From positions 1-7,251 of the forward strand of contig JALNYF010000077.1 in NCBI GenBank assembly GCA_023229985.1: DNA of 7,251 nucleotides, given 5' to 3'. The notes beneath the pieces are model-generated. The model had not been told where the DNA came from, made no database searches, and worked only from the letters and a program-made list of their open reading frames with translations. Of this stretch, positions 1-6,000 are shown piece after piece (position 1 is the first letter of the stretch; every line of letters begins with the position of its first letter). The DNA comes from Bacteroidales bacterium. GTDB taxonomy: Bacteria > Bacteroidota > Bacteroidia > Bacteroidales > WCHB1-69. Made by a program: the position numbers and the translations under genes.

Positions 1-3000
1 CGATAGAGAATACGCCGGCACCGAGAGAAGCAGGCGGACCGGTAGCAACTGCAAGCACGGTAGAATGTGCAAGTTTAGCAACGGCACCGACCTTGCCAGT
101 TGTAGAAGACGTTTGTGGCAATATCTTAGAGGCACCGGAACCGGTAGTCAGTGGTACTTATGTAGATTGTGAAGGTACCAAGATTTACACCTATACCTAC
201 GAAGATTGTTCAGGATTGCAATATGTATGGGCATATACCTACACAATAGACCGCACGACGGCACCGACGCAAATAGGCGAAGCGGTACCGACCGCAAGTA
301 CGGTAGAATGTGCAGATGCAGCAACGGCACCGACCACGTTGCCTGTTGTAGAAGACGTTTGTGGTAATATCTTAACGGCACCTGTACTGGAAGTCAGTGA
401 AATACCTGCTTGTGAGGGTACTGTAACCTATACTTACACTTATACCGATTGTGCCAATCTTACATACAATTGGGTTTATACCTACACGATTTCTAATAAT
501 TTATATGTCGGTACAATATCATCCACAGGACAAACAATCTGTCAAGGTGAAGCTGCTGCTGAAATCGGTAGTGTAGAATATGGCTCTTCATGTAATATTG
601 GTAGTCTTACTTATCAATGGGTATCTTCAACTGATTTAGTATCTTGGACCACTTTGGAAAATAGTAATTCTGCTACCTATACTCCGTTGAATGTACTTGA
701 AACGACCATTTATCGAAGACAAGTAAAAGATGCATGTCATACATGGGGCTCTTCCAACGACTACACTATCACTGTTAATACTACTCCTGTTATTGCAAAC
801 CAAACTCCACCTGCCATTTGTAGCGGAACAGAATTATCACTTACTTCATTTGAAGGTACTAATACTATTCCAACTGGAACCACTTATACTTGGACAGTTC
901 AAGACGACAACGCTAATTTGAATGAAACAGCTAATGAAACTGCTTCCGATGATTTCAGTGTACAACTTACCAATACCGTTGCTAATCAAGAAAATGCAGT
1001 TTATACCGTTACGGCTACTACACCTGAAGGTTGCCACGCTGATTTTACCGTTACCGTTACCGTTGCCCCGACATTGGATAATATTGCAGCTACTTCACCG
1101 CAATACATTTGCAGTGGTACGACATTGAATAATACGCTTACAGGTATTCCTGCAGACGGAATGACCTATAGCTGGGAAGCTCCGGAAGTTGATGTACAAG
1201 GAAGTGTAACAGGACTCGTATCAGGTAATAATGAAGCCTTTACCGCTTCTACATTAACGAATAATACATTGGCTCCTATCAGCTTCACTTATTCAGTTAC
1301 TCCGACTTATACATATAATTCGTTATCTTGCTCTCGAGATCCATTTGAAATTGACGTTACCGTTGCTCCTGATTTGACACAAATCGTGGCTACCACTCAA
1401 ACGATCTGCAGCGGAACCTCTTTTGAAGATGTAACTTTGCAGAATGTTCCTGCAGAAGGAATAACCTATAGCTGGACAGCACCGAGCGTAGAAAACATCA
1501 CCGGTACCGCCTCAGGAGAAAATGCTGCAACGATTACTTGTGCCAATGACTTGGAAAATACATCACATGCGTCAATTGACGTAACCTATTCAATTACCCC
1601 GACTTATCATTTGGGTCTTGCAGATGAGTGTGTAGGTCAACCATTTAACTTCATAGTTACTGTTAATCCTGCTTTTGTAATCAATGAGGTTACCGCACAA
1701 ACATTGTGCAGTGGTGATCACTCAACGGAGATAACTCTTTCAACAGATGTTACCGATGGAGAGGTTACCTATAGCTGGACGAACGACAATACGTCAACCG
1801 GTTTGGCTGCTTCAGGAAGCAGTGCAACCATTCCGTCTTTCGAAGCTGTTAATGATGGAACGTCACCGATTTCTTCTATCATCACCGCAACTGCCACTTA
1901 TTCCTATCAAGGTGTAGAATGTCAGGCTACGAAGGAAATAACGATTACCGTTAATCCGAAAGCTACTTTGGTATTGACAAGTGGGACAGCTTCATCCACC
2001 ATTTGCAATGGCGATGCTCAAACTATCGTTTATACTTATGGCGGTGGTGCTACCGGTGTTACCGTAACGGGAATCGCTGAGGGTAATTATACTGTTGATA
2101 ATGTTGCAAAAACCGTTACTATCCTTACAGAAAATATTTCGGCAACCGCTCCTTATACGATTACTACGACCGGAAGCATTTCTCCTTGCTCTGAAGTTAG
2201 TGCAAACGAAACTATTACAGTTCATCAACGCCCAACAGCTGATATTAGTGGAACAACCGCAATCTGTGAAGGAACTTCGGTTGATTTAACAATAGCATTT
2301 ACCGGTACTTTGCCAATTGAGTATACCCTGAGTGACGGTTCTACCACCACAATTCCTATTGGTACTACTTCTCCAATCACCATCACTCGCAGACCGGAAA
2401 CTACAACTACTTACACGGTTACCGCACTTACTGATGCCAATTGTACAGCAATTGCTGCCGATATGACCGGAAGTGCCGAAATTACCGTTAATTCATTGCC
2501 GATTATACCGACAATTAACGCACCTGCAGAAATTTGTGAAGGTTCATCTTTTGATTTGGCTTCAGTTATGGAGACTATCACTTGGAACAACCAAACCGGC
2601 GATACTCGTACACAAACTTGGTGGAATTGCACGGAATTATTAGGTACATATAATCAATTTAGTAATGAAAATGTGTCTTATGCTGTTAATAACAATTACT
2701 TGTACCTTTCTGCTACCAATCAATGCGGAACCGTTTATAGCAATACCGTTCAGGTGGTAGTGAATGCAACACCGTCTGTTCCCGTTATTACAGGTGTTAT
2801 TACTCTTTGCGCGGGTGAGTCATTTGAACCGACCACACCTACCGTAGAATGGAGACACTCTAATACAACAGATGTAGGTGGTATGTGGATGCACAGCAGC
2901 GCCTTCGATGGTCCATTCACAGAATTTACACCAGAAGAACTTGAACAATTCCCGATGGGTTATAATGGCTCTTTCTTAGTTTATGTAGCTCATAATAATT

Positions 3001-6000
3001 GCGGAAATACCTCAAGTACTCCGGTAGAAATTACGGTAAATGACAAGCCTTCATTGGGTGAGATCACCGCTCCGGTTGCTATCTGCGAAGGCAACGCTTT
3101 CACATTGCAGAATCCGACTGTTACGCCAAATCATACCGAAGGATATACCTCAGAATGGCAGTTATATGATGGTGATCAATATATCACTTTGATTAACAGC
3201 GAAATCCCGTATTCATACAACGGTAAACAAATCAGATTTGTTGCTACCAATGGCTGTGGTACCACGGAATCGGAAAACCTTACAGTTACCGTTAATGCCG
3301 CTCCTACTGTTGCTGACCTTACGGCTCCCGAACCTATCTGCTCCGGCAATTCGTTGACACTTACTACACCGGATATTACTACAAACGGGGAAGCGTTAAT
3401 CGCTCAAGGTTGGCAATTGTCTGCTGATGAAAATTTTGGTTCTTACCAAGATTATACAGACGCAGTTTTGACATCCAATTCTAATGGCAAATATTTGAGA
3501 TATGTAGCTCAAAATACTTGCGGCTCCGGTTATAGCGATATGGTTCAAATTACCGTTCACACACTTCCGACTATCGCTATCTCTACAAACCTTACTACTG
3601 ACATCTGCCCGAATATCGGAACTTCCAACGTTGAAGTATCCTTAACCGGCCAAATTCCTTACACTGTTACTTCAAGCAGTACGTTAGAACACAGTTCGAT
3701 TGATTATAACTATGCAATTGCCGACAATTATTTCGCTACCATTGCTTATACCATTCCTCCTGTATGTAACAGTACTTATGAAGTTGTTTTGAGTGTGATG
3801 GATGGTAACGGTTGCGAAGCTGCTGTTGAAGGTACTATCTTAGTGAATGACGTTACGTCTCCGGTGATTACGGGAACCATTGCACCTGTAGCCATTACCG
3901 GTTGCGAAGCGACTGAAATACCTGCTGCCGTTGCTACCATTGATGATTTAGAAGCTCTCTTAACCGGTGAAATTCACGGTATTACCGATAATTGCAACGG
4001 CACACTGATAGTTTCTTCTTCTGATGAAATAACAAATGCCGCATGCCCGATAGTAGTTACCAGAACCTATACCGTAACCGATGCTTGCGGTAATATCAGT
4101 GACGGAATTACACAAATCATTACCATTACAAAGGGAGACTTCACCATTCCGACGGTTACTGTTGCTTCTAATGTGAATTGTGCTGCCGATGCAGTGGCTC
4201 CTCACACAGTTGACAATATATTGCCGGTCGTTACCGATGCTTGTGGCATAGCTTTGGATTATTCTTATTCCGAGGAAACTTACCAAGGCGGAACGTATGA
4301 CGGCTGTACAGGGACCATTACCTATTATTACACATACACTGATTGTGCCGAACATACACATGATTGGACTTATACTTATACCGTGACCAATTTGTTTGAT
4401 GCCGGTGCAATTGTTGAAGCAACAGAAACAGTATGCTCGGGTGGCGACGCACAAACTATCGGAAATAGTCGCAGCGCTGACGGCTGTGAAAATACGACAG
4501 TTGCTTATCAATGGCAATATTATACGGAGGGTGGTGCTTCTTGGATAGATATTACCAATGCTACCGCACAATCTTATCAACCGACCGGCTTGACTGAAAC
4601 TACTTTTTTTAGAAGATTGGCTAAAGATAATTGCCACGAATTGACTGCTTCTACCGGTGTTTACAATGTTATTGTTAATCCCGACTTGCAAATTACCTTT
4701 GCTACCGATGACGCAATGATTTGCTACGGTGCCGATTATACCATGTCTGTTGTTGCCGGCGACGGTATTACTCCATACAATTACGTTTGGGAATCTTCTG
4801 CCGACAATGCTTCTTGGTCAACTGTATCTACTGCTGCAAGTGAATATACAGCTACCGGTGTTACGGCTCAGACCTATTACAGATGTACGGTTAGCGGTGT
4901 GGACGCTTCCGGTTGCGCTTCTGCTCAACATACATTTACCGTTAGCGTGTATGATGTTATGACTGCCGGCGTAATTAGTGGCACACAAGATATTTGCTAT
5001 AACACTACTCCGGTTGCATTTACCAGCACGACAGAGGCTACCGGTGGAAATAACTCTCATTACGAATGGCAATACTCCACCGCTCCGGATGAGTGGATTA
5101 CCATCGCAGATGCTACCGCAGCAACATTTGCACCCGATGCTTTGACTACTACCACACAATATCGCAGAGTTTATACCGGCGATTGCGGAACCGTTTATTC
5201 TAATCAGATTACCGTTTTTGTTAATGCTTTGCCGACCGTAGCAGTTACGGAAGCTCCTTCCGTAGCCATCTGTGAAGGTGACGAAACTACCTTACACGCT
5301 ACCGGCGCAGTAACGTATGAATGGTCTAATGAAACGACAACTGCCGATAATACGGTTTCTACTGCCGGCGAGTACGTTGTTACCGGTACCGATGAAAACG
5401 GCTGTCAAAATACGGCGACTGTTACTGTTGTTGTGAACGAAAATCCGACGGTTATTATTTCTAATACTCCAAATAGTACCTCTGTTTGTGCTGCTACTGA
5501 CATGACTTTTGAGGTTTCAGTAACACCTGAACAAGTTGAATATCAATGGTATTTTGATAATCATCCTATTCCCGATGAAGTAGCAAATGCCTACTCTAAG
5601 ACTAACTTGGGTACTGGTAATTCAGGATCTTATTGGGTAAGAGTTACTGACCCAACTACAGGTTGTTATACCATTTCTGATGCTATCATATTGACCGTTA
5701 ATGAATTGCCTGCTGTAACTGTCACCTCTAATCCGGTGTTATGTCATGGTCAATCCAACGGCTCTATCGACTTGGTTATTGCTTCCGATCATCCTGATTA
5801 TAGCTGCACTTGGACCAATTTTGGAACCACAGAAGTTGCTTTCGATAATTCGGTTTACTCCACTTCCTTAGCAGACTTGAGTGCCGGCACTTACCATTAC
5901 ACCGTTACCGATGCCAATGAATGTGCTGTTGAAGCTGACGTTATAGTTGAACAACCGGAAGCAACCATCGCGCTTTCATTTGTTGATAATAACATTGAAA

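Noticed and set aside
18..491. Possible CRISPR or satellite array
   Set aside because: The 243-bp units are in-frame protein repeats without spacers, and differences between copies follow codon boundaries.
730..1128. Two adjacent + strand ORFs of 63 and 68 codons in another frame
   Set aside because: They are Leu-rich off-frame reads of Thr/Val codons; the frame starting at base 3 is continuous through them and shows PKD-like modules.
3960..4691. Antisense ORF of 243 codons
   Set aside because: Its codons are in register with the sense codons, so its stops can only be complements of sense TTA, CTA or TCA; it ends exactly opposite a sense TTA (3960) and begins at a TTG opposite a sense CAA. 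The sense frame carries clear HYR and Ig-like modules here, while the antisense protein is a Cys/Ile/Ser/Asn-rich shadow without domain pattern.
4818..5159. Antisense ORF of 113 codons
   Set aside because: It is the same in-register shadow of two Ig-like modules; its Cys/Ser/Gly-rich sequence is just the complement of the GCA, GCT and ACC codons.
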